From positions 3,410,001 to 3,474,000 of the forward strand of contig SPDT01000001.1 of assembly GCA_008477525.1 (NCBI GenBank): a stretch of DNA of 64,000 nucleotides. Direction: 5' to 3'. Position 1 is the stretch's first letter; each line of letters starts with the position of its first letter. The DNA is from Hypomyces perniciosus (lineage: Eukaryota > Ascomycota > Sordariomycetes > Hypocreales > Hypocreaceae). Positions 35,471-49,192 of this stretch are shown in pieces. The notes beneath the pieces were generated by a model. It saw only the letters and a list, made by a program, of their open reading frames with translations, was not told where the DNA came from and ran no database searches. The translations under genes and the position numbers were made by a program.

Positions 35471-38400
35471 GGTGGGCGAGATTCGGGCCTGGATGCCCTC
35501 GACTTGGGAAGACTTCGATTCTTTGACGATCAATCAGGGCAGCACGACCGGAGATGTTCTCTCTACCAGCAACAACTGGTCTGATTCACGCTTTGCAAGG
35601 GATAATGAGCGCGAGGTGAGCCAAGCACGTAACAGCGAGCGGAGGGAAGGGTCGTGGCGGGTAGTAGTTGGATATGAGAAGAGAGACAGGACAAGTTGTT
35701 GCTTCGGACGCGACTGGACGGAGTACTCCTATTTTTTTTCTTTGTCCGGGATGGACGCTTGGTAATGCTATAACAAGAATGGGAGAAGAAAAAAAGGAAG
35801 CACACGATTAACGATAGAAAGCAGCCGCCAAAGCGAGTGAGGCAGGCTCGCCAGTTGTCGAAAAGGGAGGAAGGGTAAACGATGGAGGAATATCCCCTAA
35901 AAAAAAATCGGTTCCCAAGGGAACAGTTTAAACAGGACAAACGGATGGTGTTTGGCCCTGGCAATGGCTGCTGGCAAAATCACCGGGAAACGGATGTTGA
36001 TTGAAGTCCGGGTAGCGACATGGCCCTGTAGCGCAAGAACAGTGGGCCAAGTAAACAAGGGGGTCGGGGAAGCCTACGCGTTGAGTTGAGGCACTAGCGG
36101 GCGCCGCTGTGGCGGATTTTCTCACGCTGGAACTGTCCGGGCCATTGCACTCCCGCTGCTACCGCCACGCTATCGCGTACTGTACAGGGCCTGGGTACCT
36201 ATGGGTGTCTCCGGGCGATCGCGCACTGTCCTGTAGCCTCTAACCATAGTAGTAGTAGTACTATTTCCAAATCAGTACCTGCTAGCCCGTGTTGAACTAG
36301 GGTCACTAAATTTGTAGCCTCGGTGTTGTCCCCTGATTCCTTTGCAGCTGTCGATCCTTTTTCTGCCGTGTTCCTTTATTATTATTTTTTCCCATCCGCG
36401 TAATATGCACTTCTCATGTACACAGATATTTTATTCAGCAGCAGCACTCACTCTTTTCCTTCAGATAACAACTCTAAGGCAACTGGAGCAGGCGCACGCT
36501 GTTCCTTTTTCGAAACTGCTATCTCCAGATGCCCAATATCATTTCTGCCGCCATCCTTGGTCGTATGAGATCCGGATTGCGCGGATCGGAATACGAGCAT
36601 TGATGTCTGCTGACGTCGTCCTCAATGCATGCACAACATACGGCCTTGGCTGTACCCGCTCGTATTTCGAGGGTACGAGAAGCGCTCAGAGGCTGTGCCA
36701 CAGCCGCGTTTCCGTACAAACAACCGTCGCTCAAATCTTATGTGATAATAGTACTCCTTCGTAGTGGAATGGAAAGAAAGAAAGAAAGAAAGAGAGAAAA
36801 AAACTTTCGCCACCATCAAACCATTGATTTCATTTCTACAGTTTTGACTATCTTGATCGTAGCCACCGCTAATCTTCATTTTTTTCTTATCCTTGATGAC
36901 CCCGTCCCGGGACGAGAGCGAGTTTTTAATCATTATTATTACACCCTGCCATAGGCTTGTATTAGACATTAGTTGAGACTCACCTTGTGATGTCTTTTTC
37001 TGATTGAGAAGTTCTGGCATGATGGTCCTGGTTGTTCGCAATAGTACCCCGTACTTCGTACTTCGTACCGCATTCCTAGCGTCTACTGAATGTTGAGCAC
37101 GTCAAGTGTGGCAAGCGGGCGACAATAAAACAGGCACTGCAAGACATGTACTACTACTCATATTCATTGCCACACATTGCTCTAATTGCTGCAGATAATT
37201 CTTATCTGGTGGTTGTTTACAATCCATTATTACTATGGTAAAAGTTCCGAGCACTCTCATCGGTTGGACACTCACTTACCTTGCCATTAGGGTAGTATTT
37301 ACTTTTGCAGTCCCTGTTTTATGTCACCTGCTTGTGTGGCCTCTGCAGGTACCTATGTTTCTGTTGCTATCTGCTGGTGTGGCTGCTTGACTTACAGTGC
37401 CAACTTGCCACCATGTCATGAATGACACTTCAATATTGTAGACATGCCTTTCATGCGCGAAGTACGCACGTCGCGGAAACCGATAATCATGGCGCGGAAT
37501 GAAGTATGTTATGAGCGAGGCATCTAATACTTCGTGGTCCGCATCTCTAAGCATGCCGAGACACGGATTTAAACGAAAGAAATATGCCTGCCGTAGCATG
37601 GCCAATCGCAAATTGAAGGTGATAAGAACACTTCTGGGCTGAGCTTCTGGTTTCCAGTGGTGCAGCTCCGACCATGAAATGGACTCCTTTTCACCTTGTG
37701 CCCGTGCGCATGGGGGACCACCGACCCATTCATGTAGCTATGAAGTAATACGAGTACTCCATCCATACAGAGTAGTTCATCGAAAATTCGTAATCTGCCT
37801 CTTGGAATAGAGTTCATCACAATGGTTACGGAACATTTATATCTTTCCCCGCAAAATAAGTCGAGTCTGCCTGTCGTGAAGCAGTCAAAACCTCACTCTG
37901 GCTGGCTGTAGGTGGCGTTAGACCACCATCCAAACTAGTACTAGCACGCTCACGAATCGCTCAAGCATCTTTATGATGACGTAAGAAAGACCTTTTTTGG
38001 TCTCTCCAAACTCGTACTCCAGAAAGACTGCGAAGTACGAAGTACAGAGACAGGCGTTATGCATGCTCGAGACGTACTAGTAGTAGTACTAAGGTAGGGT
38101 TGGCTGCGAAGGACGACGTCCAATGGAGCAGGGGGTGATTCTCAGCCGTCTTGCGGAATAAAAAAAAAGATCTCTCAGCGTTGTGTACTTGGGACCCTGG
38201 TTGCCTGGATCTGATCGGCTTACAGGTATGTCCTGATGAATTTGCACACACTGTGAACATTAGCAGCTCACTAGTACCTATCCAGTGAGGCAACAATGCT
38301 ATTATGACAGCGATCTGCTCTGGATTGCAAACCGATTACTATCTATCTTCTGCCAGCACCTGGCTGACCACGGCATACCATGCTGAGCACTTCATACTCT

Positions 38401-39298
38401 AATTCAAGACATACAACCGCGTTGTTGTCACCGGCGGCATGTGATGACTGTTGTGCCACATCGTGTCGTAAGTACGCGAGGTGGTAGCTATTAGTAGAAG
38501 TTTCTTTTCAGCCAGCAGGACTCGCACGCTATTCGCATGGATGCGAAGAAAATCCTCGATGGCTATTGTTATGTTAGGCCCGTGATTTGCCATTTTGTGC
38601 ACAGGTAGCAAGGCTGCCATTATTTCATTTCTCGCTGACATGCATTGCGGAATACTCGCATGTTGATGTTCACTCATCCGCAGGTACAACATGCATGCGC
38701 GAGGTGTGCTTCGTACCCATCGGCCTGATGCTAATAATAATTCATAGCTCCGTCATCCACACCCCCATTACTGGGACAGGGGGCGAGGAAGGGGGGGTGC
38801 GCACTGAAATGCATCTTTGGCCTGCTTCGCTAGCCGGATTCTCCCATTCTTTGTTGCATCTTCATGCCGCTCCACATTCGGCGCGCAGCCTTTTGCTCCA
38901 AGAAAACAGGGCCCTATCCCCTTTCCTTACCAGCAATCTTGCCGACAGGAGGATTGGTTAAACAGAAAACCATCGTCAAGTTCGCAGCTGAGGTGTGAGG
39001 GCTTTGGTTCGGACCCATCGTTGGCCTGCCTGCCTTGTTATTCGTTTTTCTCACGCTCGCTTTTGACCCTGTCTTGAAACACTTGTATCATCGTATCTCT
39101 CGTTGAACCTTTGTTTTTCCCCCTTTGGATCTTCTGAGACCTTACCGGACTTTTTTTTTTCACAGAAAACTCCCGACTCATCGTTTCGCCTCCTCGTGCA
39201 ACTCTTTCTTTCCCACACAAGACCTTCGTTGACCATCAATCCCCAGTCAGCCGTTACAATCAATCGCGGGCCAGTTCCCTGGCATCGTGCCCATCACC
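35471..39298. other. Shared upstream region of the class VII and class V chitin synthases
   Basis: 3.8 kb between two divergent starts. It contains a (GAAA)5 microsatellite at 36772-36791, motif copies TACTTCGTA at 37052 and 37059 and TACGAAGTA at 38036, short (GTA)n palindromes at 36248-36261 and 38075-38091, and a T/C-rich leader (about 39040-39240) before the class V start. Frames up to 140 codons occur but none looks like a protein family. I see no gene in it. Confidence 0.55.
36772..36791. repeat. (GAAA)5 microsatellite
   Basis: Five GAAA units followed by GAGAGAAAAAAA, within the shared chitin synthase intergenic region. Confidence 0.9.
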
Positions 39299-42200
39299 AT
39301 GGCCATGAGTCTGCCGCCTCTGGGCACTGGCAACGGGGGGGCTCATACCCAGAATTCGCTACCCTCGTTACCAACACATCTTCAGTCCGATACGCATCTC
39401 ACGGCACATCTTGCTAGCCGTTTCCATGTGGCTTTGCCAACCGCGAAGCTATCTTCACACGGCCTAATCTGTCTAAACACCTATACATCTTCCACCAAGG
39501 GTCCCGATGGCGGGAAGGAAGGCAGCGCCATGGCCGGCGCCGAGGACATGGCCGAACGTGCCTGGTTGAGACTTGGGCATCGATCCGAGAATCAGGCCAT
39601 CGTGTTTCTGTAAGGATACACTGCTCAATTTCACCTAAATGCCCGCTTCTGACAATTATTACAGTGGTGAATCTGGTTCTGGCAAGTCTACTATTCGCAA
39701 CCATCTTCTCACGGCCATCCTCAACAAGGCATCGACCCCTCTCTCGACGAAGCTGTCCCTCGCCGCGTACGTGTTTGACACCCTGACGACGACAAAGACT
39801 GCCACAACCCCTACCGCTTCCAAAGCTGGACTATTCTATGAACTGCAATATGATACATCGGCCACCACCAATCCTATCCTCATTGGTGGCAAACTGTTGG
39901 ATCATCGCCTTGAAAGAAGCAGGATTACCGATGTCCCTACTGGGGAGCGTAATTTCCACATTTTATACTACCTCTTGGCTGGTACTAGCGAGGCTGAGAA
40001 GGCCCATCTTGGTTTCGACACTGGTTCCTCTAGTTCTAACAAGAGGTGGAAGTTCTTGGGCCATCCAACTCAGCTGAAAGTTGGCATCAATGATACAGAC
40101 GGCTTTCAACTTTTCAAAAACGCCATGAGAAAATTGGAGTTTCCCAAGAACGATATTGCTGAGATCTGTCAAGTTCTTGCCTGTGTCCTTCACATTGGTC
40201 AGCTCGAGTTCGAGACTTCCAACAACACAAGCGCTACTGGCGACGACAGCGGTGGCTATTCTCACGAAGGTGGTAATACCTTTACAGCTGTTAGGAACAA
40301 GGATGTTCTGGGCATCGTTGCTGCTTTCCTCGGCGTCAGTGCCGCTGATCTTCAGACCACCTTGGGTTACAAAACGAAGATTATCCAAAAGGAGCGAGTG
40401 ACAGTCATGCTTGACCCGAATGGTGCTCGTGCTCATGCGAATGAACTAGCACGAACTCTGTACGGTCTCCTCGTTGCTTGGATTGTTGAGAATATCAACC
40501 AGCGCCTTTGCGCTCCAGAAGACGGGATTGCCAACACTGTTTCGATAGTAGACTTTCCAGGTTTTGCGCAGCAGTCTGCCACAGGGTCCATTCTTGACCA
40601 GCTATTGAACAACGCTGCGACCGAGGCTATTTACAACGTGACTCTTCACAACTTTTTTGACCGTAGAGCTGACATGCTCGAAAGTGAGGAGGTCAGTGTT
40701 GCACCGACTAGCTATTTTGACAATAGTGATGCCGTCAAGGGTCTGCTGAAGCCTGGAAATGGCCTTCTCAGCATTCTCGATGACCAAACTCGCAGAAACC
40801 GCACAGATCTTCAGTTTCTTGAGAGCCTCCGCAAACGCTTCGAAGGAAAAAATGCCGCTATTGATGTTGCTTCTGCGACTGCTAAGCTTCCTGGTAGTAA
40901 CTTCCACACTGAGAATCTTGCCGCAAGCTTTACTGTGAAGCATTTTGCCGGTGAAGTTGAGTATCCTGTCAAGGGATTGATTGAGGAGAATGGCGAGATC
41001 ATATCCGGAGATTTACTCAACATGGTCAACTCAACCAAGAGCGACTTTATTGCCAAACTTTTTGGCCAGGAGGCCCTGCAGACCGTCACTCACCCTAATG
41101 AAAGGACTACTGTCATGCAGGCTACAATAAGCTCCAAACCGATGCGGGCGCCAAGTGTCATGTCACGCAAGGGTACTAGAGCCAGAGGAAACATGCTCCG
41201 ACGACAACCTCAGGAAGTATTGGATCAGCTTGAGCAAAGCAGTGACACGCGAGAGTCCAGGTCGGGTAATACCAAAGCTTCGTCGGAACAAGGCGCCTCA
41301 GGACAGTTTCTCTCATCCCTTGATAATGTCCAGAAGGCCGTGACCGACCCTAGCACCAACTCCTACTTTGTCTTCTGCTTAAAGCCCAATGATCGCCGCA
41401 TTGCAAATCAATTCGACAGCAAATGCGTGCGAAGCCAGGTGCAAACTTTTGGCGTTGCTGAAATCAGCCAACGCTTGCGTTCTGCTGATTTTAGCTTGTT
41501 TGTACCATTTGGCGAGTTTCTTGGAATGACGGATGCCGAGACAATACTCGTTGGCAGCGAGCGTGAACGAGCTGAAGTAGTCATTGAAGAGAAACGTTGG
41601 CCAAGCAACGAGGTCCAGATTGGCTCGACAGGTGTGTTCCTTAGCGAGCGATGCTGGATGGAGGTGGCTCAGCTCTCATCAACCAGGTCGGTATCTGGAC
41701 GTGGTGCCATGTCTGCGTCTGAGGGTGAAGTCGGTGAAGGACTTACTCCTGGAGAACACCTCGCCTTCGGTGCGTCTAAGGAGCGCCTGCTGTCCGGTGG
41801 AAACACTCCTGTTCCCTATGGAGAGAAAGGTAAGCACGGTTACTTCGTTGCTGATGACACCCGCTCTGAGGCTGGTGTTTCGGCCTTCGGAGGCGGTGAC
41901 ATGTTCAAGAATCTCGATACTCGAGAACAAATGGCCGAACGAGGAAATGAGAAATCGATGGTGGAGGTTGAGGAGTACAAAGATAGTCCAAGTCGCAAGC
42001 GTTGGGTCTTCTGTGTCTATCTTCTTACCTGGTTCATTCCTGACTTCCTTATTCGCTGGATGGGGCGAATGTCTCGTAAGGATGTTCGCATGGCATGGAG
42101 AGAGAAAGTTGCTATCAACTTCCTTATATGGCTTGCTTGCTTAGTGGCTATATTTTTTGTTGTTGTGTTTCCAATGCTCATCTGTCCTAAACAATACGTC

Positions 42201-44988
42201 TTCAGCAGGGCAGAGCTAACAAGTTTCAACGGAAAGGACGGTAATGGAGCCTACGTTTCCATTCGTGGTGTCGTGTTTGACATGGGAGCATTCATCCCTA
42301 GCCATTACCCCCCCTACTTGGATCCCAAGAATCTTCTCAACTATGCTGGCAATGATGTTACGGCCCTTTTCCCAGTTCAGGTATCGGCACTCTGTGATGG
42401 AAAGGACGGCCAAGTTAACCCTGCGGTGACATTGGACTACAAGACCATCAATTTCACCAGTACACCAGCGAACCTTATCAGCCCGGAAGACTTGAATGCA
42501 AAATATCATGACTTTCGATACTTCACGAATGACAGTCGCCCTGATTGGTTTTATGAACAGATGGTATATTTGAAGTCCAATTTCAAGAAGGGAAACATTG
42601 GCTATACGGCTCAATACGTTTCTACACTGTCGGAAAAAAAGCAAGCAGTCGCCATCATGAACGGCAAAGTCTATGACATGACAACTTACCTTCAAGGTGG
42701 TCGGAAAATGCGAGCTCCTCCTGGAACGAGTCTCCCTAATGATGCATCTCTGACAGACTTCATGGACCCTGCTATTTTGGATATTTTCCAAAAAAGGGCT
42801 GGTGGTGATGTTACCAAGTATTGGAATACATTGAACCTGGACTCTGCTGCCATGAACCGGATGCAGAGATGTATGGACGAGTTGTTCTACGTTGGTGATG
42901 TTGATACCAGAAACTCAACTCGCTGTCAATTTGCAGAATACCTTGTCCTCGCAGTCTCGGTTCTTCTTGCGTCAGTCATTGCCTTCAAATTCTTTGCTGC
43001 TTTGCAGTTCGGAGGCAAAAATGCTCCCGAGGATCTTGACAAGTTCGTTTTGTGTCAGATTCCTGCTTACACTGAAGATGAGGAATCTCTCCGTCGTGCT
43101 ATCGATTCCGCCGCCCGGATGCGCTATGATGATAAACGCAAATTGTTGGTTATTGTCTGTGACGGTATGATTATTGGTCAAGGAAACGATCGCCCGACCC
43201 CAAGAATCGTACTTGACATTCTCGGTGTCTCCGAAACCGTTGATCCTGAGCCACTCAGCTTTGAATCCCTTGGTGAGGGCTTGAAGCAGCATAACATGGG
43301 CAAGATTTACTCTGGCTTATACGAAGTTCAGGGCCACATTGTTCCTTTCATGGTTGTTGTCAAGATTGGCAAGCCCTCTGAGGTGGCCCGTCCAGGGAAC
43401 CGTGGTAAGCGAGACTCTCAGATGATCATCATGCGTTTCCTCAATCGCGTTCACTACAATCTACCCATGAGCCCGATGGAACTGGAGATGTATCATCAAA
43501 TTCGCAACATTATTGGAGTCAATCCCACTTTCTACGAGTTCATGTTTCAGATTGATGCAGACACCGTCGTTGCACCAGACTCGGCAACTCGCATGGTCTC
43601 CGCTTTTATCAACGACACGAGCATCATTGCTGTTTGTGGAGAGACTGCTCTCACTAATGCCAAGTCATCATTCATCACCATGATCCAAGTGTATGAGTAC
43701 TACATCTCACACAATCTCTCCAAGGCTTTCGAGAGTCTTTTTGGTTCAGTCACTTGTTTGCCGGGCTGTTTCTCGATGTACCGAATCCGGGCAGCAGAGA
43801 CAGGCAAGCCGCTTTTTGTCAGTCGTGAGGTGGTTGAGTCATACGCTACCATTCGCGTTGATACCCTCCACATGAAGAATTTGCTTCACCTCGGTGAGGA
43901 TCGATTCCTGACAACCTTGCTGCTTAAGTATCACTCGAAGTACAAGACAAAGTACATCTTCACAGCGCACGCTTGGACTATCGCTCCTGATTCCTGGGAA
44001 GTCTTCCTCTCTCAGCGACGTCGCTGGATCAATTCTACTGTGCACAATCTAATTGAGCTTATTCCCATGGCCCAGCTGTGCGGTTTCTGCTGCTTCAGCA
44101 TGCGTTTCGTCGTTTTCATCGATTTGCTCAGTACAATCGTTCAGCCTGTCACAATTGCGTACCTTGTCTACCTGATCGTTCTTGTCTCCACCAAGGCCAC
44201 GGTTGTCCCCATTACAGCGTTCATCCTCCTGGGCGCTATTTATGGTCTTCAGGCACTTATCTTCATCCTACGTCGTAAATGGGAGATGGTGGGTTGGATG
44301 ATCTTGTACGTCTTGGCCGTCCCAGTCTTCAGCTTTGGTCTGCCTTTGTACGCCTTCTGGCACATGGATGATTTCGCTTGGGGTAACACGCGTGTCGTTG
44401 CTGGCGAGGACGGTAAGAAGGTAGTTATCTCCGATGAGGGCAAGTTTGATCCCGCCTCCATTCCCCGCAAGAAATGGGAGGAGTACCAGGCCGAGCTCTG
44501 GGACACGCAGACGTCTCGTGATGACGCTCGCTCCGAGGCCTCTGGATTCAGTTATGCTACGAAGGCCCAGGGTCATATGTCCGAATTTGCCTATCCCAGC
44601 CGTCCCAACTCAACGACTGGTTTCGCTCCGCCCATGCACACCCAGCCATATGAGACCCGAAACTTGTCTCGGATGTCCATGGCAGCGTCTGAGATGAACC
44701 GTATGAGCCAATATGGTGGCTCACAGTTCTTTTCTCCTGAGGATATGGTTGGCTTACCAAGCGACGATGCTCTTTTGGCTGAGATTCGCGACATTCTCAA
44801 AACAGCCGATTTGATGACTGTCACTAAGAAGGGTATTAAGCAAGAGTTGGAACGCCGCTTTGACGTTCCCCTTGACGCTAAGAGGGCGTACATTAACAGT
44901 GGTATGTATTTCTGGATTCATTTTTTTGAATAGATGTGACTGACTCTTTCACTCAGCAACCGAGGCTCTTCTTTCCGGCCAACTTTAA
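39299..44988 (+). CDS. csmA: Class V chitin synthase with myosin motor-like domain (CsmA type)
   Basis: Three exons, 39299-39609, 39665-44901 and 44957-44988, join in phase to 1859 residues. The first splice builds the motor P-loop GESGSGKST (about residues 105-113). Switch-II-like VDFPGFA and the KPNDRR...VQTFGV relay-like segment follow. Two membrane spans lie at about 885-945, a cytochrome-b5-like part ([11 protein letters not shown]) near 965, and a third span near 1190. The GT2 core has [31 protein letters not shown] and QRRRWINST (about 1554). It ends with a DEK_C domain (about 1803-1859); the last 10 residues, TEALLSGQL plus Ala, come from the tiny last exon. CsmA-type enzymes make chitin at hyphal tips and septa, and are needed for wall integrity. 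Confidence 0.96.
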
Positions 44989-45707
44989 ACTTAATTCATG
45001 CGCATGGAACGCTACTACCGTCATTTAATTTGATGCATTTGGACAAAAACAAAAGGATGGACACAGAGGAGCGGTTGCAGACTCTGGCGCAAATATTCGG
45101 GCTATTATGCTTGTCGGTCTTTTTGCCGACTTACCCTTTCTGACAAATTATCTTATATAGCATTAATGAGGGGGATATCTTTTAGGGGCTATGATTAACA
45201 CCGTGAGACTAGGAAATGAAAGCAATTTTTTGGCTTTGGTGTTTTGGACTAGAGGGATGAGGCTTGTACATATACGTGGAAATTTGATCAATTAAGCCTG
45301 CAACCGCTATCCTTTGGACACAAACAGAAAATTCCATTCGTACATGTCCTTGTGAGCGTGTCTATTTGCATATCGGATCTAGACCCTACAGTGCACCAAG
45401 AATGCCATCTCCTTTGACCTTATCTACAACCTATGTTTATGTTTGAAGACACCTCTCTGTTGTACAATTGTATATATGTGACGTGTCCTTGCCCTTTTCA
45501 TTAATGTCCCTTCCCACAAGCTTATACAAGCATCCAATACATATAAAGCAGACAAAAGTCTCCCGCCATGTCAATGTTCAGCTACCCTCTACAACACCAA
45601 ACTCACAGCTCAGTCGTAATTTTAAAGCTTTTTGTACTAGTAGTCGCTTTTAATATTTGAGGTCATGTCTCCGGGTATCTCTCATTCTTGCCGCAGATAT
45701 CCGCCTC
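44989..45707. other. Convergent intergenic region csmA / URB1
   Basis: 719 bp of AT-rich 3' flanking sequence for both genes. No motif copies and no gene seen. Confidence 0.6.
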
Positions 45708-48700
45708 CTAGCCTTGATGAATATTCTCAAGTAGCTTTTGCACGCCTCCTTTACCCCATGCTGTTACTCGTTCCTGGTCGCAAGTCTTCCATGCTCGCTT
45801 CATCAATGCTTTGTACAGGTCAGCATCCTCGCCGACGTCACATGCTGCTCGCCGTGAGTCCAGCCAACTTAGCAGTCCGAATCTCGTGATTAGAGTCGTG
45901 CTGCCCGAATCAATGCGGGTTGTACGGTAGACTATCCTGAGTATTCTCATCCTGAGATTGGTCCGAAGGTACGAGTTGCTGCCCAGGCCAAGTATCTTCT
46001 CGAACCAACGCTTTTTGTGGAAGATGCCGAGGTCGAATGGAGTCTTGAGAGCATCTAGGATGTAAGTGAGAAACCATGCCACTTCTGTGTAGTACCTGTC
46101 GTCCTCGGATGGCTCTCCGTGGAGAATATCGTGGGCCAATGGTAACTTCTCCAATGACCATATCGGGCTGCGAGTCAGGAATGTATTGACCTTAGGATAG
46201 AGAGGATGCAAGGGGTTCCTCAAGATTTCCAGGGCGTGGATGGCGAACGCAGTGAATGCTGATGGGACTGGACCGATGTCTACCTGCGATCTCGATGATT
46301 CTGCCAGCTCAGAGAGTAGCAACCAGATCTGCTTCTTCTCATCGTATGGCGACTCTTCGATCTTGGCCGCCATCTTCAGGATATTTGTGAGACCCTCTTT
46401 GCGGATGTTCGTATGATTCGATGAAAGAAGACGAATCAGATTTACCGCCCAGCCGTCTTCCACTAGATCTTCAATGCTCTTAGAGTGCCATTTGAGCAAA
46501 ACTGCTGTATCCTCCTGGTCTAAGAAAGGTGTATGCAGCATTTCTTCCAGTTTCGATTCATCGATTCCTGATTCTTCCTTCTGAAACTCTTGTTCCTGAA
46601 CATCTTCGTCGTCGATATTCAGTTCGCTGCCCTTGAAAGTCTCTAGCTCGCCACGGTCCCCTAGGCTGCTTAGTTCCACAGAGTGGGACGACAAGTGTTC
46701 CTGTATCTTGCGATAGACACACGTAAGGCTTTCACATCCCCTTTCTATGTATAATGCATTGAAATACAGAGAGAGGAATCTTGCAAGTGCGGTCTTTTCT
46801 CGATTCTCGGCCGAGCCTGTCAGATAAGGCAGTTGTTCTGCCATTGCCACAACGAGCAGGTTGAAATTTTTGCTGTTAGATCTGGCTTGAGCCTGTTGGC
46901 TCTCATCCAGGTATGTCTCCAGAACATCAAGGTATTTGATTGGTGATGTAGCGCAACGGCTGACGCAATTATCCAAGAAGGTCCAGATGGTGTCCATGTA
47001 TTTGTCATTAATTTTGCCCACTATGCATCGTAACGCTTGAAGAAGAGGTCTGAGCTTTGTGGATTGGGAAACAAGCTGGTTCTCAACGGCAACATTGGTC
47101 AACACCTTCTTGAGTTGATGAAGTGGCGCAGTTCGATCGCTGCCGCACAACAAGCGCAGGAGTGCGATGAAAGGTGAGGATGGGTTTCCACCGCTGAGGA
47201 TCTCGATTCTCGAGAACCATCGCATACCAGGAGAGTAGCTAGCTATTGATACCAAGTTCTCCAGCTCCATAATGCCAAAAGAACTCGATTCTTGCTCACC
47301 AGTATCCTCGTGCAGACCTTTTAGAACGTCCACGAAGAAGGGTGAAACGTCGAAATTAGCTGCCAGAGCTACTTGAGGGATCACCTCATAGTAAAGGTGT
47401 AAAAGTCGACTGGCCATGGTTTTGTGCAATACGTTCTCGCTCGGGATGCCCTTGTAGCATCGCACAACCTCCTTCATGTCCGGTATTCGCTGGCAGAATG
47501 CATCCATTAATCGTCGAGCTGCTTCCAACCACTGCGAATCTGAAGACCTATATCCCTCGTCGTGCATTTTGACGGCTACTGAGAGTTTCTCAAGTGCTTC
47601 GACAAGAATCCTCGTTGCAAAAAAAGACGTAAGGTTCGACTTGGGTGACAGACACCGGACAAGAACCTTTTGGTTGATTGGGAGAGGCAGAATATTATCT
47701 AGTAGAATAGATGTTGGAGGGGGGGCTTTGGCGTAACGAGTCTTATCGCCAAATGAATGAGGAAGAGGTATTCTCATTGTATTGAACAGGAATGCGGCAT
47801 ATCCAATCCACGTCATCGAAAGCTTTGGCTCAAATGTGAAAGACCGATTGTTGAAAAAGTAATCAGCTATTAGCTCTGGGGCAGCCTTGAATATTGAAGT
47901 CAAGAGCCCGTTGTGCTTCAAGCTGGACCATGGACGGAGCTTTGCAGCGAACTCGGATAGTACGAAGTTGAAGACAGGTACGCCGCCGTGATATCTGTCA
48001 TCCTTGGTCGCCCCATCATATCTTTGATTGGCTTGCTTGGCCAACTGAACCGAGAACTCCTCACTCGACTGCTTGGGATAGAGGCCTGTGGAAGGATACA
48101 AGATACCAGCACTAGGCGTTGTACATGTATATACAAGAAACTGATGTGCTTTCTCGCTCACTTGGCCTTCTTCGTCGCTAGCTCCCGCGGCGTTGGAGTA
48201 GGTATAGAGAGCCAAGAACCGCATTAGTGTTTTGGTGTTGAAGCATTTGAACTTGATCTCTCGAGGTATCTTGCTATCCGCCAGCACATGAGTCTTTAAG
48301 ATGTCCAAAATCTCCAAGACAAGATAAGGAGGATCGCTCTTGATCATGAAAGTTAGGTGAGACAGAAGCTCTTTGTCTGACAGCAGCTCTTTTTTGCCGT
48401 CTGAGTGCAAGTATTTGAGGCAGCTCAGGAAAAAGCGGACTGCGTTAGTTCTCACTGACGCTTTCCGAGCATCATCTTGGCTATCTCCGAAATTCCCAAT
48501 CTCTAGATTTCTTCCCAGTGAGGCAAAAGTGAAGGTTCTGGCCCGAACTATCCGCTTCGCTAAGGCGCCTCCATCTAGACACACGGCCTCTCGCAACAGA
48601 CGCAGCGTTGGAGATATTATAAAGCCTTTGGCCTTTTCTGAGGATAGGTTCCTTGATAGCGATTTGAGCTGCCGCTCTTGAAGAAGTGACTGGCAGATGC

Positions 48701-49192
48701 CAAGCCCATGCTTAACGAGCTCCAATGACTCTGAGACAATGCGCAAAACCAGGGCCAAGACAACAGCCACAGAAGACATGACACCATCATCATTCACTTG
48801 AGCCGCAAATGACCACATCTCCATGATGTCGTAAAGAAAGACGGCATCCTCGCTAGTATCTCTCGGCTTGACCAATTCAAGGTATTCTCGCAGAATGCTC
48901 AGCTTTGTGGTTCGGTTGCCGTCATCGGATCCTATATCGTCGAGGAGTCTTTTGAAAGATTGGAGGCCTGATAAGGCAACTTTAGCTTTTGGCAAAATAA
49001 AATATTGAAAAGGTAAGCATGGGACGACGACTTACCATGCCTTGCTCGGCGCAAGTCCTGGTCGAATGTCAACAACTGCCGTAGCTGGTCGCCAGAGCTG
49101 ACATCCTCGCCAGTGGGAACATCATGTGTGATTTTCTGGCGTTTCCGGAAAGCAGAAGCTCCATCTGTATCCAAAGAAGTTCTCTTTCCCAT
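45708..49192 (-). CDS. URB1: Ribosome biogenesis protein Urb1/Npa1
   Basis: Two exons, 49192-49036 and 48967-45708, join in phase (RARHGLQSFKRLL) to 1138 residues. The N-terminus has a basic nuclear-targeting patch (FRKRQK). The Npa1 domain includes the conserved stretch LLTSIFKAAPELIADYFFNN. A second conserved block near the C-terminus (SPIWSLEKLPLAHDILHGEP, then RWFEKILGLGSNSYLRTN) matches the NopRA1 domain. The rest is alpha-helical and HEAT-like, with an acidic insert near residues 790-810. Urb1 acts early in 60S assembly in the nucleolus. It is shorter than yeast Urb1 (about 1760), mainly in the middle. The call is firm; the length difference is from memory of the yeast protein. Confidence 0.92.

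Noticed and set aside
35471..35533. Upstream extension of the class VII chitin synthase reading frame before MANRMSMF
   Set aside because: The upstream part has no ATG in frame (only non-AUG codons), so the ATG at 35470 is preferred.
42216..42791. 191-codon frame antisense to the class V chitin synthase
   Set aside because: Lies wholly inside a confirmed coding exon, with no family resemblance.
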